64,000 nucleotides of DNA from Mucidula mucida (GCA_015501055.1 JADNYV010000052.1:124001-188000); one strand, 5' to 3'. Numbered from the stretch's first letter, positions 44,147 to 56,603 are shown. Notes: generated from the sequence alone by a model not told the origin. Made by a program: numbers and translations.

Positions 44147-45626
44147 AGGTCGCCAACCAATTGTCTAGGATTTTGCCTGGGATGGAAACGGGAAGGAAAC
44201 AATCCTATTGTATGCGCATGTTAGAAAAACAATGGGTTATTGGAATTGCCATAATAGGAACCAATTGATACTTTATGTCCGCTCGAACCTGACTCGTCGC
44301 GATGGTGTGGTGAAAGAGCAGAAGGTCATCTTCAGGTTGTGTAATTGTACGGTCGTAGCAGACTAAACATGCAAAGGGATTGCGATCAATATCAAATCAC
44401 AACAGGTCAGACGTACAGAATAAGGCATACACGATGCAAATGCATCGTTCCGCTTCGCATAGGGACAATGGGCACGATGACGCCACATTGAACATCTACC
44501 TCGAGGAGGACCTCATTGTTGACCTCTTTAGGGCCCAAACAGTTTGGCTATTGCCTCAACTGTCGTATTTCCCCCGCTAAACACAACACCAATATCCCAT
44601 CCCTTCTCACCACCTTCCCTTTCGACAAGCCTTCGAAAGTCCTCGTTGAAGAGGACAACCGCCAAGGGTACCGCAGAAGAAGGTTCTATGAAGACCTTCA
44701 TGCGCTCCAAAACAAGTTTCATCGCAGCCTTTATTTCGTCCTCCGACACACTGAACACTCCCGCTAGCTTGTTCTTATCCGATATGATCGACCATGGGAT
44801 TAATCCAACAGGCGTCCTTAATCCATCTGCGATCGTCAACGTTTTGACAGACTCGACGCGTCGACCTGCCTCCAACCCGCGCCTTCCATCATCAGCTCCT
44901 TCGAAAGACGGCTCTGCTCCGAATACGCGTGTACTCGTTGGAGAGAAGTATGTCGCAACCCCGGATAACAGTCCTCCACCACCCAGAGGTGTAATGACGG
45001 CGTCAAGTGGGGGTCTTTGCAGTTCCCGAATCTGCGCTTCGAGTTCAAGACCTACAGTTCCCTGCCCGAGGATGACATCCGGATGGTCGTACGGAGGTAC
45101 TAGTATGGCGCCAGTCTTCTCGATTACCTCTGCCACAACCGCTTCTCGCTCGTCACTTGTTGAACCCGAGAAAATGACGTGTGCACCGTGGGATTTGGTA
45201 CCCGCAATCTTCGACGGAGTCGATATCGATGGCATAACGATATGCGCGGGAATATTATACGTCTTGGCTGCATAAGCGAGCGCCTGTGCGTGATTCCCTG
45301 AACTATGCGTAACGACGCCGCGACGGCGCACTTCGTCCTCTCCCAAGTGCCGGATGAGGCGGATTAAGGCGTGGAACGCGCCACGAACTTTAAATGCGCC
45401 AATCTTCTGGTAGTTTTCGCATTTAAAGGATAGACGAATGTTTGGTGAGGCGGCGTTGGGGGCCTGGGGAGTGGATGCAATACGATCCAGAGTCTGACAG
45501 GTTAATACAGGTGTTCTGTGGACATTTGGCTTAACGAGTTCGTATGCAGATTGCACAGATTCCCGAGTGAGTGGGAGGCAGAGGGAAAGATCAGCCATGG
45601 GGAGCCGCCGGCAAACTGCGGCATTT
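44147..45626 (-). repeat. Inverted segmental duplication, copy 1
   Basis: 1480 bp matching 62521-64000 in opposite orientation with no length change. It covers the dehydratase gene and its downstream flank. The match may go on beyond the window. Confidence 0.93.
44528..45598 (-). CDS. PLP-dependent serine/threonine dehydratase or serine racemase, copy 1
   Basis: A single exon of 356 aa starting at ATG 45598. Fold-type II PLP enzyme: the Schiff-base lysine lies in the block KIGAFKVRGAF, substrate-binding serine/asparagine in THSSGNHAQA, and the phosphate-binding glycine loop in PLGGGGLLSG; a late SGGNTT also fits. Such enzymes deaminate serine or threonine to a 2-keto acid plus ammonia, or racemise serine, in the cytosol. 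Size and motifs resemble serine racemase/SRY1-type proteins rather than the longer biosynthetic threonine deaminase, because no C-terminal ACT domain is present. It is the intact member of an inverted duplicate pair. Confidence 0.88.
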   Translation of the reverse strand: MADLSLCLPLTRESVQSAYELVKPNVHRTPVLTCQTLDRIASTPQAPNAASPNIRLSFKCENYQKIGAFKVRGAFHALIRLIRHLGEDEVRRRGVVTHSSGNHAQALAYAAKTYNIPAHIVMPSISTPSKIAGTKSHGAHVIFSGSTSDEREAVVAEVIEKTGAILVPPYDHPDVILGQGTVGLELEAQIRELQRPPLDAVITPLGGGGLLSGVATYFSPTSTRVFGAEPSFEGADDGRRGLEAGRRVESVKTLTIADGLRTPVGLIPWSIISDKNKLAGVFSVSEDEIKAAMKLVLERMKVFIEPSSAVPLAVVLFNEDFRRLVEREGGEKGWDIGVVFSGGNTTVEAIAKLFGP

Positions 45627-46241
45627 TGTAGGGTTCCGAGGAAAGAGGAACAAGACAAGCCAGCTTCATTTAACGTTGTTTGCAGAAAAAAATCTCTTCA
45701 AGGAACAAGGCACTGACCCGTAGGTCTATGTGCGTGTCGTCAAACGGCAGACATTCGCGAGGCAAAACCTAGAGTACGTACTTGTATGCCTTTAGCTTGC
45801 CCTTCAGAGTTCAACGTTCAACGTTCAACGCTAACACCGAGACCTCATCTATTATCCGCCACTAATGAGACATCACGGTGATGGAGGCTTTTAAGTCACG
45901 ATCCGTGCCAAACTACTCGGTCATTGAGCATGAGAATGCACTCGTTTCTCTTGGTACAGTTGTAGCGGGAAAACTCAGAGAAGGGAGAGACCCGTTTTTG
46001 CTGCAAGTGGAAAAAATAACTTTCATGATCTCGAAAGACGCGTCGTGAGTGCAATGGTTGAGAGTAAGGGTGTTTCGGCAACGACCGGCTTAGTTTCATT
46101 TGATTGTGTTCAATGAGCGTTGGGCTTTAAACCTTTTGTTGATTCCTGCCTCGATGGCCACTCGCAAGGGATACATAAACAGGATTGCGGTAGATGTGCG
46201 TAATTTCCCAGAGTAATTCCTCCCATATACAACGAATCCCC
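45627..46241. other. Intergenic, promoter side of the dehydratase
   Basis: No gene. Contains the 7 bp tandem repeat at 45809-45829. Confidence 0.45.
45809..45829. repeat. Three tandem GTTCAAC units
   Basis: Three exact 7 bp units about 210 bp upstream of the dehydratase ATG, outside the duplicated block. Confidence 0.8.
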
Positions 46242-48108
46242 TCATTTGAGGCTTGAAATTGCCCGCCTGTCGTGCTTCTCGAAATACTTATACACCACTC
46301 CGATCGCACTGGCCAACTGTGTTGCCGTTGTGAACAATATCAAAGGGCCCTATCATCACGGTCAGACAGAACACGGAGCGAACATGAGGTTGCCACGCTT
46401 ACATAGCCTCCCAGTCCGTAGGCGAATTTAGATTTCCCAGTTCCCGCCCATGGGTGAAGTAGCGCTTCCGAAATTGGCGCAGCCAGCACGTTCCCAACGC
46501 CACGTCCACTAACGAACAGCGCCATGGCTGTCGCTGCATCATCTCCTGCAACTATCGAAGCAAACTTGGGCCAAAGAGACGCCCAACTGGGACTGAAGAG
46601 TCCAAAGAACACGGAGAAGACCACGATCGTCGCCAAAGATGAAGAGAGTCCCCATAACACCACAACGGATATGGTCGAACCGATGGCGCATAGAGAGATC
46701 GTGATGCGCAAGTCAGATCGGTCTGAAAGGTAGCCGACCATGATCTGACCAATGGCGGAGCTGGCTAAAAGACGGTGAGATGCCAAGGATTCCTTCATTT
46801 TGAAATCCTACCGTTCAGAAGTGCAAGACCTAACGTGCCAGCACTTTCGACTCCCAGATCCGTGGCGAAGGCTGTGAAATAACAGACTTCGTCGACTATT
46901 TATCTAAGGAGAAAGTAGATACGGCCACGCACACGGAATGTACAACGTTGGAATGAAGTTTCCCAAGGCTTGAATCAGATTAGCAGAGCACAATATCCAG
47001 AAGACGCGCTGTCCGAGAAATTGCATGTTCATAGGTTTCGGCTTGACAACGCTTGAGACAGGCAAGCGTGCTCTTGAGAAGGGGATGGCAGGACCAACCA
47101 CCGCCGCCTGAATTCCCGCCTTTGGACCTTGAATGAAAGAGGAGTACCACGCATCAGGTACACACTTACCATTACCAGTAAGGCCGTTTTGCGACCATGC
47201 CTGTCGAGAAGAACCTGGATAACGTATGGAAAGACAGCACCTCCAATACCTGAAATTGACACCGTTAAATGAAAAGTTATCGATATGAAGTTCAAACATA
47301 CTCGCGCCGGAAAAGATAAGTCCATTGGCCTAGAATACTAGTGAGAACAAGATCTGATAAGGCTGATAGCACGACTAACTAAACCTTTCCTCTCTGAGAA
47401 CCATTCGAACATATAAGTCAGAACCGGCCAGTATAGCAAACCTAAAGTGGAGAAATTCCGTAACGCGGTCATCTGCGAAACTCAAGTGGAAACCTACTGG
47501 CACCCGTTGAATACAGAACACCCTGAGTAAGGACTAAATGCCATGGCTCCTTAGCATAGGCGGCAATAACAAGTCCAGCTATAGAAGTAATGAAACCGCT
47601 CCAGATCATCTTACGCTTGATAGCAGGATACCGCCGGAGAATGGGCAACAGTACCAGAGACGAGAGATACAAGATTCCACCAGAAATGGAACCGGTGAGC
47701 GCGAGTATAGTTCGAGAGGACTCTGGAAACTCCGTTGTGGTGTAGTAATTCAGGAAAACACCATAGGAGAATGGATAGGACCAGAGAAGGAAGTCCATCG
47801 ACCATGCACTGGCGAGGTAAGCCCATGCATGAAAGCCACGATCCTGTCAGGACGAGATGAAATTGAGTCAGATGGGTATACCACCGGCACTCTCGAGCAA
47901 GACAGACCACTGGGGGAAGGGAGACCGCATTCAATGGTACCAGTGCACTTTCGTCGGCCACGGGGAGCTCATCTGGCAGCCTGCAATATTTATGCTTCTT
48001 GAGATTACAACACAAAACGATGACTGTAACTTACAATTCAAGTGTTGTAGTAGACGGTCGCCGCTGGGAACGTCGATCTGCTAGTTCGATTTCTCCAGAT
48101 CCCTCCAT
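46242..48108 (-). CDS. MFS transporter, monocarboxylate-transporter-like (MCT/MCH type)
   Basis: Ten exons: 48108-48035, 47980-47908, 47843-47498, 47441-47380, 47329-47302, 47249-47170, 47107-46933, 46871-46812, 46764-46403 and 46349-46242, with introns of 47-64 nt. They sum to 1368 nt, 455 aa, with no stop. The MCT signature near TM1 is present (DRGFHAWAYLASAW), then SYGVFLNYY, the TM4-TM5 region ERKGLANGL, the loop after TM6 (RLPVSSVVKPKP), and IGQIMVGYLSDRSD in the second half. Relatives carry carboxylates, riboflavin or nicotinate-like solutes across the plasma membrane; the substrate is unknown. It lies 341 bp downstream of the Zn2Cys6 factor on the same strand. Confidence 0.85.
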
Positions 48109-48449
48109 GGCGAATGAAGACAAGGCAAAAGTATTCCGGGTAATTTCGTTGACTACTATCTAGAGAGGGTGTCGCTCCGGTATCCGAAACATACGGCCCC
48201 ATACGGCGATCCACGCGCAGGATGACTCCGATAACGCTCTCTGACTTTCCATCAGTAACCACGTCTTTTACACAGAAGAAAGAGTACGACCACGTAGCTG
48301 TAATACAAGTAATAGATTAATAGTATCTACGATAGCAATGCGGCAATACAGATATTTGTTACATACAAAAGACCCATTAGTAGCATGGCACAAAACAACA
48401 AGAAAGCAAACGAATGTAACGAGTATACAAAACCAAGGAATGTCAAAAT

Positions 48450-51400
48450 CTAATCCTCAAACATATGACGCGGAGATCCAACCTAGAAAACACGATATGA
48501 GTTATATCGATGTACCCAGCAAGTTAGTAATGAACCCACCTTGTACATATACGACTGCCACGTCTCCTGCAGTCCTTGATCCTCGGCCGCGATACCTCGC
48601 ATCGCGCCTTCCGGCGTATAATGTTGCTGCTGCGTTATCGCAGGATGCAAACCATAATGCGACTGCTGCTCCGGCACATACTGTAGGTCCGGAACGGGAG
48701 CAACCGTCGTTGGATCCTGCCAGTAGTTGTAAGACGCCGAGGAAGACGAACTGGTAGTGGGAGATATTGTCTCCGGCGGAGGATATGTTTGATGTCTGTC
48801 GTACGAATCAGCTGGGGCCGCGTACATTTCATGCTGCGGTCGCGGAGGAGGCCGAGGGGGGCGTGTTGGGGGGGCTGGAGGATACGGTGAGTAGCCTTGG
48901 TCGCTGATACGAGTACGTGAGGGTTTGTGGTGTAAAGAGTAAGATTGTGGGTGTGATTGAGGATAATTTGGATGTGGCGGAGCGGGTACAGGAACACCTC
49001 GAGGATGTGAAGGTTGTGGGGGTGGATGATGATGACCATTGAACTTCCCATTCATCGTAGTAGGATACGCTTCCTGATTCTGATGTGGACGATCCGCGTA
49101 TTGGTAATGAAGCGGCTGAGGTGGGCGCTGAGAATGCTGTTGTTCCGCGAAACGAGTTTGTTCCTCAAAGCGTTGCTGTTCCTCAAGGCGCTGTTGCTCT
49201 ACCTGTTTCTGTTCAGCAAGATGCCGTTGTTCAGCCTCCCGTTGTTCTTCAATCTGTCGCTGTTCCAGCAGGCGTCGCTCGGCCTCCCGCCTCTGCTCCT
49301 CTTCTATCTGTAGTTGATACTGCTCCTCCTGGACGCGCCGCTGCTGTTCTTGTTCGTACAGCTCCTGTTCCCTCTGGCGCTGCATCTGTAGTTGAGAATT
49401 GTCCACGTGGGTATTGTAACGCTGATGGTGGGCTGTAAGTGGTTCCCGGCCCATGAGAGTCTGCGTAAACGCTGCAGTATCTGAGTTGTAGGCATTCTCG
49501 ATTTGCACGCGGATATGGGTATCAAACCCGTTCAATTCGTTGACAAGACTGGGATGGACACCACTGAACGAAGGATTATCAGTGAAGGTTTGAGGAGGAG
49601 AGTCGGACGGTGCGCGGGAGCCTGGTAATGAGTTCGGCGGTGAACGAATAGTCGGCGTTTTTGGCGGGTTCTTCGTTGTCAGAACGTGGGTCCGGCCGCT
49701 AAATATGTGCATTTCATCATCATCGTCCTTAACTGCGCTTGATCTGAAGATATCGTTTGCCACTGCAGGCGGAATGCCATTGCGAGTGTCAAAGTACACC
49801 TTCTGCGCTTTCGCTTGTAAGCGTCTGACAATTGGCTTTGGGAATCGTCAATGCCTGTAATTCATTTATCAGACGTGTATTAACGCCACTTACAAGAAAC
49901 TTGACAGCTCGACCACCATATGACGCGGCCGTTTCAAACAAATCACAGGCTGCTTTGAGTTCCAGAAGTGCCGCAGGAGCTACTTTGCATTGAGAACCAT
50001 GGGTTACGACTGAAGAAATCATCACCTGTTCATATTTCTGTTAATCAGTCAGCACAGGACGAAGTTGCGACGAAGCTTACGGCAGAAGAGAATGCATGTG
50101 TCCAAAGAACCCAGAAGCGGGCAATTTGTGCCGGAAACCGTGAAAATTGTTCTCTGACGGATGCCAACAAGTCGCAGGCGCTGCGGTATCCGGCCAGAAA
50201 AGATGGGGCGTATTGGCTCTTTATAGGATCAGTCGGATTACTGGCGATCGCATGCACGAAAAAGCATCGATGAATGTATAGCAACGCTTTTCATAGGTAG
50301 GCGTCAGTTAAAAGTATTGCTGTACTAGAGATAGGATGCAACTCACTCAGTTCACGATAATTGCTGGGCATGAAATGGCTCATAGTTTGCTTTAAACCGG
50401 CACCATCCGGTGGCGGTCCTTGTGCGTATTTGGGAAGCTCCATGTCTCGAACCTTACGGTCAAGTTCTAATATGATCGAATACTTGGGAGCCCGAGATGT
50501 CAAGGTGCCTTGAACAACCGCAGCTACGCATTCCGCGCCAAACCGAGCTTTCCAGAATGGAACTTGAAAGGATATAAGTACTTGACAACAAGAGAGATTT
50601 TTGACCTCACAACTGGGCTGCGGGGTACCGTCTTCAGCAAGAGTTTGATCAGGATCGTAGGGAAGCTCGCAGTCCACAAACGGTAGGGAGAAGGTGGCTA
50701 ATCGGCCGGTAGCGAGGCTCTACATAGCCCGAAAGCAGTCAGTAAGATAACGCGGAGATCAACGATGTCGTATACCTGCCAACCATCGGTAATGAACAAC
50801 TCCCAAAACAATGCGCGGCGTTTCTGCACCTCGGCCGGTGTAAGTTGCCAGCGCGCGCAATCACGGTCTGTTTTGTTCGGTTAGAGATCGGAGTGAAAAA
50901 AGTGCGGAAAGACCTACGGAGGCCGACCTAGAATTGAGAGGAAGTGAGCTAGCTAGACGTGACAGGTGGGATGCAACATACACTTTGAGCCAATTTCGTC
51001 GCCATTCCCATGAGGGTCCATGTGGCCTCGATGCTGTTTTCGCCACTCTTCAATCCCTCGTAGATACCCATTAGAGCAAGTGTTTGTACTGTTGCAACAG
51101 ACGGAGGACGATCCATCAGAGGTTCCAAAGATAGCGCAGCCTTCGTGAGATCGGCATACTTGTCGGAGAGTGGGTTATCTGGAGCTGGAGGAAGCGACAT
51201 GTCCGTAAGGGCTCCAAAACAGAACAAGATGAACAACAAGGCGAGTTCATGAGGTCCACCCTTTGGATTCGAAGGAGAAGCGACAACCCCGCTTGGATGA
51301 AGATGCATTTCGGATGGCGAGCGCGTGACGCGCTTCTTGGCGTTGTTCTCATACCACAGCGGGAGTAGTTCTTCGAACAACTGCCGTTGAGTGACAGCAC

Positions 51401-52475
51401 CAAAGAACCAAGGCGCCGTCTCCAGATACAAACTGCACAGTCGATAGGCCTCGTCCCACTCCGGGAGCTGATGTTCCACAAGGTAATGAAAATCAACATC
51501 CGGAGGAACACTTGAGAAAGGGAATGCCGAGGTTAGTTGTGCGAACGGCGGAGACTGCACCCCCCAATGAGCAGCCGGTGGTGCCATCTGCTGTATGTCA
51601 TGGCCTGTCACTGGGCTAGGTTCTGGTGTGGATGCTTCGCCCTACAGTAGCCAATGTAAGACCATTCTGAGAAGTATGTGATTCCACCTACGATAAGAAG
51701 ACTCTGCGGAGGCAAGCAGAGCACATCAACGACGTGAGCAGGTAAGGAACGGCCTGCTTACCTCCGATCCCGCTGAACGCCCGTAGAACGTCGCCGCACC
51801 GTCGTCACGTATGGCCAAGGTACCAAATGCATCAATGTATTGCTCGTCAACTTCCTCGTCGGCTTGCTGAGGTACGCCTTCCGAATCTTGTATAGCGGCA
51901 TGAAGCTCTATACTCGACTTGATTTTGAGCAGGTCTCTATCCAACAGCGGGTGTGGTTCGTTTGTAACTGTGGATTGGAGTATGGATAACGCGTCTTCAA
52001 GCTGGCGGATGCGGTCGCTCATGTGCGCGATCTTTTGATGTAACTTTTCCGTGTCCGCGAGCACAAATCTTAACAGTGGGTCAATCGTCGTTAGTCAGAG
52101 AAACAGGGTGCATACCTCGTCCCCTGCCCGGTAATGAGACTTCCATTGGGACATATAGCTGAACATCCGCGTCGTTTACAACTGAGAACGAATTTATTCT
52201 TTCTGTCACCAGAATAAGCCAAACATGCGCACCTTGAACATGGTACTGTCTTGTCGCACTTGAGCTTCAACCTGGCGTTGCAAGTCTATTAGCCTAGTGG
52301 AACACAGAACCCTAACCCCAACTTTCCTTCTACACTCAGCACAAGACAATGAACCTGGAATACGGTTTTCAATGTACAGTTGGCATCGGCGGATGGATAG
52401 CATACCTCGTAAACGTTTGGATTCCTTGTCTTGAGCCCGCTGTGAGGTGGTGTCTTTCCGCGATGACTGGGGCAT
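48450..52475 (-). CDS. Zn2Cys6 transcription factor with fungal-specific middle homology domain
   Basis: Fifteen exons from ATG 52475 to TAG at 48450 sum to 3276 nt, 1091 aa, in frame: 52475-52406, 52354-52327, 52271-52233, 52181-52116, 52068-51762, 51703-51692, 51641-50982, 50927-50918, 50867-50776, 50719-50611, 50562-50347, 50286-50081, 50025-49894, 49835-48540 and 48482-48450. The binuclear cluster (residues 27-56) has CAEC, KLKC, PCSSC and CSAIC and is split by three introns. A coiled coil (IAHMSDRIRQLEDALSILQ) and the fungal-trans domain (residues 170-600) follow. The tail has a Q/E-rich coiled coil, proline-rich stretches and a conserved end YMYKVGSPRHMFED. The intron inside the cluster begins GA, not GT (52326). 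A nuclear regulator; targets unknown. Confidence 0.82.
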
Positions 52476-54431
52476 CACCAGTCGTAGTCGTCGTCAAGAA
52501 CAAAGTCAATTCAGGTCAAGGAATTACCAGAGCATGGCAGCTTCTCCCAAGTTGGAACCCCGCACAAATTTGATAATTCGTCCGAGGATGCCGAGTCTAG
52601 GGTCACATCCGGGTAAATCCTGCCAAAAATTATCACCAGATTTGCTCCCATTGATTTTGCCTGCACATCCCGTTTTTGTCCTCCGACTCGGAAGATGCAT
52701 TGCAAACCGCCTGTCCTTTACTCACCTCGAGCTAGGCGACCCAGAAGAAGACGACCACTGTCGTCCCAGTCTAATCGATTCACGCGACACTATACCCTCA
52801 GTAATCTCACTCTCAAAAACTTTGCTTGATCTTCCTTTATCATTATGTACGCCATCACCCATTCCGGCGTTTAAAATGCATCGGAGGATTCTAGCGTCCT
52901 GCAGAAGGAACCCTCGAATGCAATCACTGTTCGCGCTCTTTTGGGCTATCAACATCAACGGACATCTCGGATAGCTCGTTTGGGACGCGATCCGACCTAA
53001 AGTATTCCAACGTCGACACGTTGAATGGAGGAACTTTTCATCGTGGGAGCCTCTCTAAAAGTTCTCCGGAAACCGGAGTTCATAGTTGCTTGACTTGACA
53101 GGTGTTTCAGCGGAATCTGCGGCCACAAGTTGTGCAAAATAGGTCCTAGTGCATCTCCACACGCTGACGGCCAAAAAAGAGCCCAACTCATGGACCGAAA
53201 GACCCTAGCTCGAGCCTCGTTGCATGCACTTTGAAAGCGTAATACGTCTCGTTTTTCAGGCCAAGCAACCAGGAAACTGATAAAGGCTCGGTAAGTACTT
53301 CGAAGCACGACGCGTCTTAACGCGGCCTTGATCCTCACCTGCCTAATCTTCTAATCGTATCACCCTACATCTAAAAATCCAATCATCCAATCGAGGAATC
53401 GCAGCGAGGTTGGAACGTTCCAGCCTTGACGCGCGTATTGATACTGATCCGACCTCAGAACGTGCAAATTCGAAATCATGAGCTCAGAAGAAGGCATTGG
53501 TGTTAACGCCACACATCAAGCGAACTGCGGCCGGAATTGAAGTAGCCGATCATTCCTGTTATGCGCATCTTTAATCAAATGGAATTATTCTCCAGATTGA
53601 GATAAGACCATATATTGAACGCGCACCATAGCTTGACGCCGGAACGGCCTTTACACTGGCGCTCAAAATTGATGCAGCTGCCTAAAATGGAAATTGCGCC
53701 CAAGACGGGCTTTCCTGGAGTTGGTGATTTTTCCATGGCATATATGGACCCATGGGACCATTCTCTGCTATTTTGTTCCGCTCTGAAAGACATTCATTGT
53801 CGCAAAGAAAATGGGAGAATTGTGAGATTCTGCCCGATCACCCGCGTTCCCAAATAGGCAACTGCATCAATTTTGAGCGCCAGTGTATATCCTTCATAAC
53901 CTCCTTCAAAGACTGGGAGGCTCGGCTTGGGCCTTACATGAATTGACAGAGACAACAAGACGTGAAAGGACAGGGGAAATTGGAGAATGCTCAGAGCCGA
54001 ATGGCTAAGCCGCGACGCGTAGCCGGTGGCGTAGCAGCACTGAAAAGGCAAGGAGCGCCATCAATTGCCTAATTCGGATGGTAACCGCTCATCAAAGACG
54101 CGCCGACTTCACAGCTCGTACGTTTTAACTGGTGTGCAGGCCGCGGGACCGTATCTCGCTCCAAGATGAGGCACAGGCAAATAGTCTGCCCTGGAGCTAG
54201 AGTGGTAGTACACTTTGAATAGAATGGTCAAAGTCAAGTACCCAGACCCGATCGCGTCCTCGAATCACGGACCGAAAGGGACCAACAGTGTACAATTGAA
54301 GGACATCGCCATGTGACGCAGGCAGATTACCGTGTCGTTTACCCAACCATTTCATTTAAAGGCAGCGGATCATTCTGGTCATAGAGAAGATTAGATGTCA
54401 GTATTATACCGGTTGTACAGTACGCTCTCAG
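52476..54431. other. Intergenic stretch upstream of the transcription factor
   Basis: Open frames here, including a 175-codon plus-strand one at 52447-52974, overlap the factor's first exon or lack ATG starts and splice logic. The only structure found is the inverted repeat at 53652-53887. Confidence 0.45.
53652..53887. repeat. Near-perfect 33 bp inverted repeat, 170 bp apart
   Basis: Left arm 53652-53684 and right arm 53855-53887 are reverse complements with one mismatch (C/T). The enclosed 170 bp is not palindromic. No target duplication was found, so a MITE is possible but unproven. Confidence 0.8.
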
Positions 54432-56361
54432 TCAAAGTCCCTTGCATAAAGTCTTCCCTCTGGCTACCTGCGTCCTGCAGAGCTGCATTTCTGTTGGCAC
54501 AGCGACGAGGGAAGCCATGAGTATACCAAGGGAATCCGAAAATCCTATCGAGCCGATCTTGAACTCCCGCTCCTGCTTAGTCCTCTCCAGATCGCTCATT
54601 GAGTTCGGGTCCGGCTGTTCCTGGTTAATTCGATAAAAAACGTTGACGCTAGAGAACGGGTCAGCAAACTGTACTCGACAGCAGGTGGGACGTACTATGC
54701 CAGGCCGCCGCAGATGCCCTCGAGGCTCACGAGAAGGAACACAAGACTGATGCTCAGTTCTTCGGATTCATCAGAGAAGAAACCCACCGCAGACTCGTAC
54801 CCAAGCGCGACGAGTATGAATCCTTGCACGACGGAAGGCAACGGAAGTAATCGAGGAGGGAGCGGTGGTATTCCTATCGAAATGGAGGACCGAGAGAAGA
54901 ATACCGTGGTCTGATACACGAGCTACGCCAGAATTCATTGGGAGATCAAGGAAGTGCATGAATGGTTACGAACCTGCCACAGTGGGTAGTAATCCCGGAC
55001 AGATTGTATCACCTTGCTCAAGAACGAATGGCGGTCAGGTGAGGGAACGGGATATAACAAGGTAGGCGCTATTCCCTAAGCGGTGAGCTGCTCAGAGGAA
55101 TAGATCTAGAGGAGACACAAAATCTTGCCTGATTGATGGTGTACTCAAACTACTTAGGACGCGGTGAGATAATGCGTTCGGCGAAGAAGTGAATAGCGCA
55201 CTAAATATACACAGACTTAATGAAGAGTGAGAACACACGTCACGGAAGGTTGAGAGAGTACGTACAAAGTGGTAGCATGTATTTCAGGAGCAATGGTTTC
55301 ACAAGCTCTAGTTTGTCTTGAACAGATAATGACAGATGTTTCGTGGGCAGCGAAGTTCCGTTTTCTTCATCGTCGTCTGTTGTTTGAAGAGGCGCATATG
55401 GTATTGCGTAGGATATGTCAGTGTCGTCTGACGTCGCTGATGAGATGAAAGAAGAAGTGCTCGGAGGAAGCAAAAAGAAAAACGTCAACGGTGTCACGAA
55501 AGGTAGGAACTGATTACGGCAATGAGTTTGCGTTGTGGCAAACAAAAGAAAGGTTGACATACACAGGAAAGGCCAACGCCTACGCGAACTCCAAGGCTGC
55601 GCAGCTCCCACCATAGGAAGGCGCCGACTAAACCAGCAGCACCAGTCCCAGACGCAAAGTACCTATGGAAGCGATTTGAAACGCCGAAGAGTGAAGTGAG
55701 TATGTACATACCCGACACTGTGGCCCGCGACTGATTGTGGCGCGTAGGTTGTCGAAAGCTGTAGGAATGTTATTCCCCCAGACCTGCATTATTTGAAATG
55801 AGATTCCACACTTCGATGATACTACATACCAGAAGAGAATGAAGCAAGACATATGCCAAGTAGTCTCATAAATAGAGTGTCAAAGAAAGCCACGACCTTG
55901 AGAGTGTCACCGACGAAATGGGACATGAGCCTAAGCACGTACCATCATTCCGAGAACACTCAGAATACAGCATCCAAAGACTCGTTTCTTGTACCGAATG
56001 CGGCCCTTCAGTACATACGGCCAACCAACCTTTACAACAAGGGCAGGTGCAATGTTACAGAAAGCAATAATACCCTTTGGAGTTGACGGGGGCACGAGAT
56101 CGAGAGCAGCAGAGAGGATAATGACATAGAGCACTGAATTCATTCTGTCAGATTACGATGATTTTGGGCTCCGGGCGCGCTAACCATTGTTGATTAAACC
56201 AAAAAGAAAGAAGGATATGCCCAGTTTGAGCAGCGTTCTTCGTTCGTCACGCGTTCCTATCTATGGATCAGTCTTGGACAAAACGAGCGAGCAAATCATC
56301 TACCCTTGACTGCTTCATCCTCTATCTCATCGGCGTTAAATGTGGTAGCGTTGACGTTCAT
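54432..56361 (-). CDS. CLN3/battenin homologue (Btn1-like lysosomal/vacuolar membrane protein), one-base frameshift
   Basis: Twelve exons: 56361-56304, 56256-56185, 56133-55943, 55896-55830, 55783-55712, 55662-55563, 55509-55266, 55215-55202, 55149-55129, 55075-54974, 54922-54696 and 54648-54432. CLN3 blocks are clear: ALDLVPPSTPKG, SGTGAAGLVGAFLWWELRS, FFEYTINQG-type end (YLFEYTINQG), VYQTTVFFSRSSIS and LEGICGGLAYVN, with about ten membrane segments. CLN3 proteins sit in the vacuole/lysosome membrane and influence pH and basic amino-acid or glycerophosphodiester handling. Exon 5 is one base short: a run of five G at 55777-55781 would restore the frame if it were six. Intron 9 is GC-AG and exon 8 has only 14 nt. 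With one base added the protein is 461 aa. Confidence 0.8.
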
Positions 56362-56603
56362 GTCTTCCTGTGCTGGACGTTGCAGCGAGAGCTGGCACGG
56401 AGATCCGGTCCGAACCACTCCTCGGCATTCATGTCATTGACAACGCCGGAGCCGCACGGCGCATCAACCACGTCACGTGGGGAAATAAGCGAACGCGCTT
56501 GGTGGAATTCGCGACCTGTTTCCGACCATCACCATGGAGAGAATGTTCGTGTTTCTTCCCTTATTGGAGCCTGTTTCTAACGAAATGCAGTCGACAATCA
56601 CTC
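56362..56603. promoter_or_regulatory. Divergent promoter of CLN3-like and SNF2 genes
   Basis: 242 bp between ATG 56361 (minus) and ATG 56604 (plus). No TATA box seen. Confidence 0.5.

Noticed and set aside
44544..45275. 243-codon plus-strand frame over the dehydratase (and its twin at 62872-63603)
   Set aside because: Exact antisense shadow of the PLP enzyme; its conservation only reflects the duplication.
52447..52974. 175-codon plus-strand open frame upstream of the transcription factor
   Set aside because: It starts with a GTG or internal codon, overlaps the factor's first exon, and has no family resemblance or splice logic.
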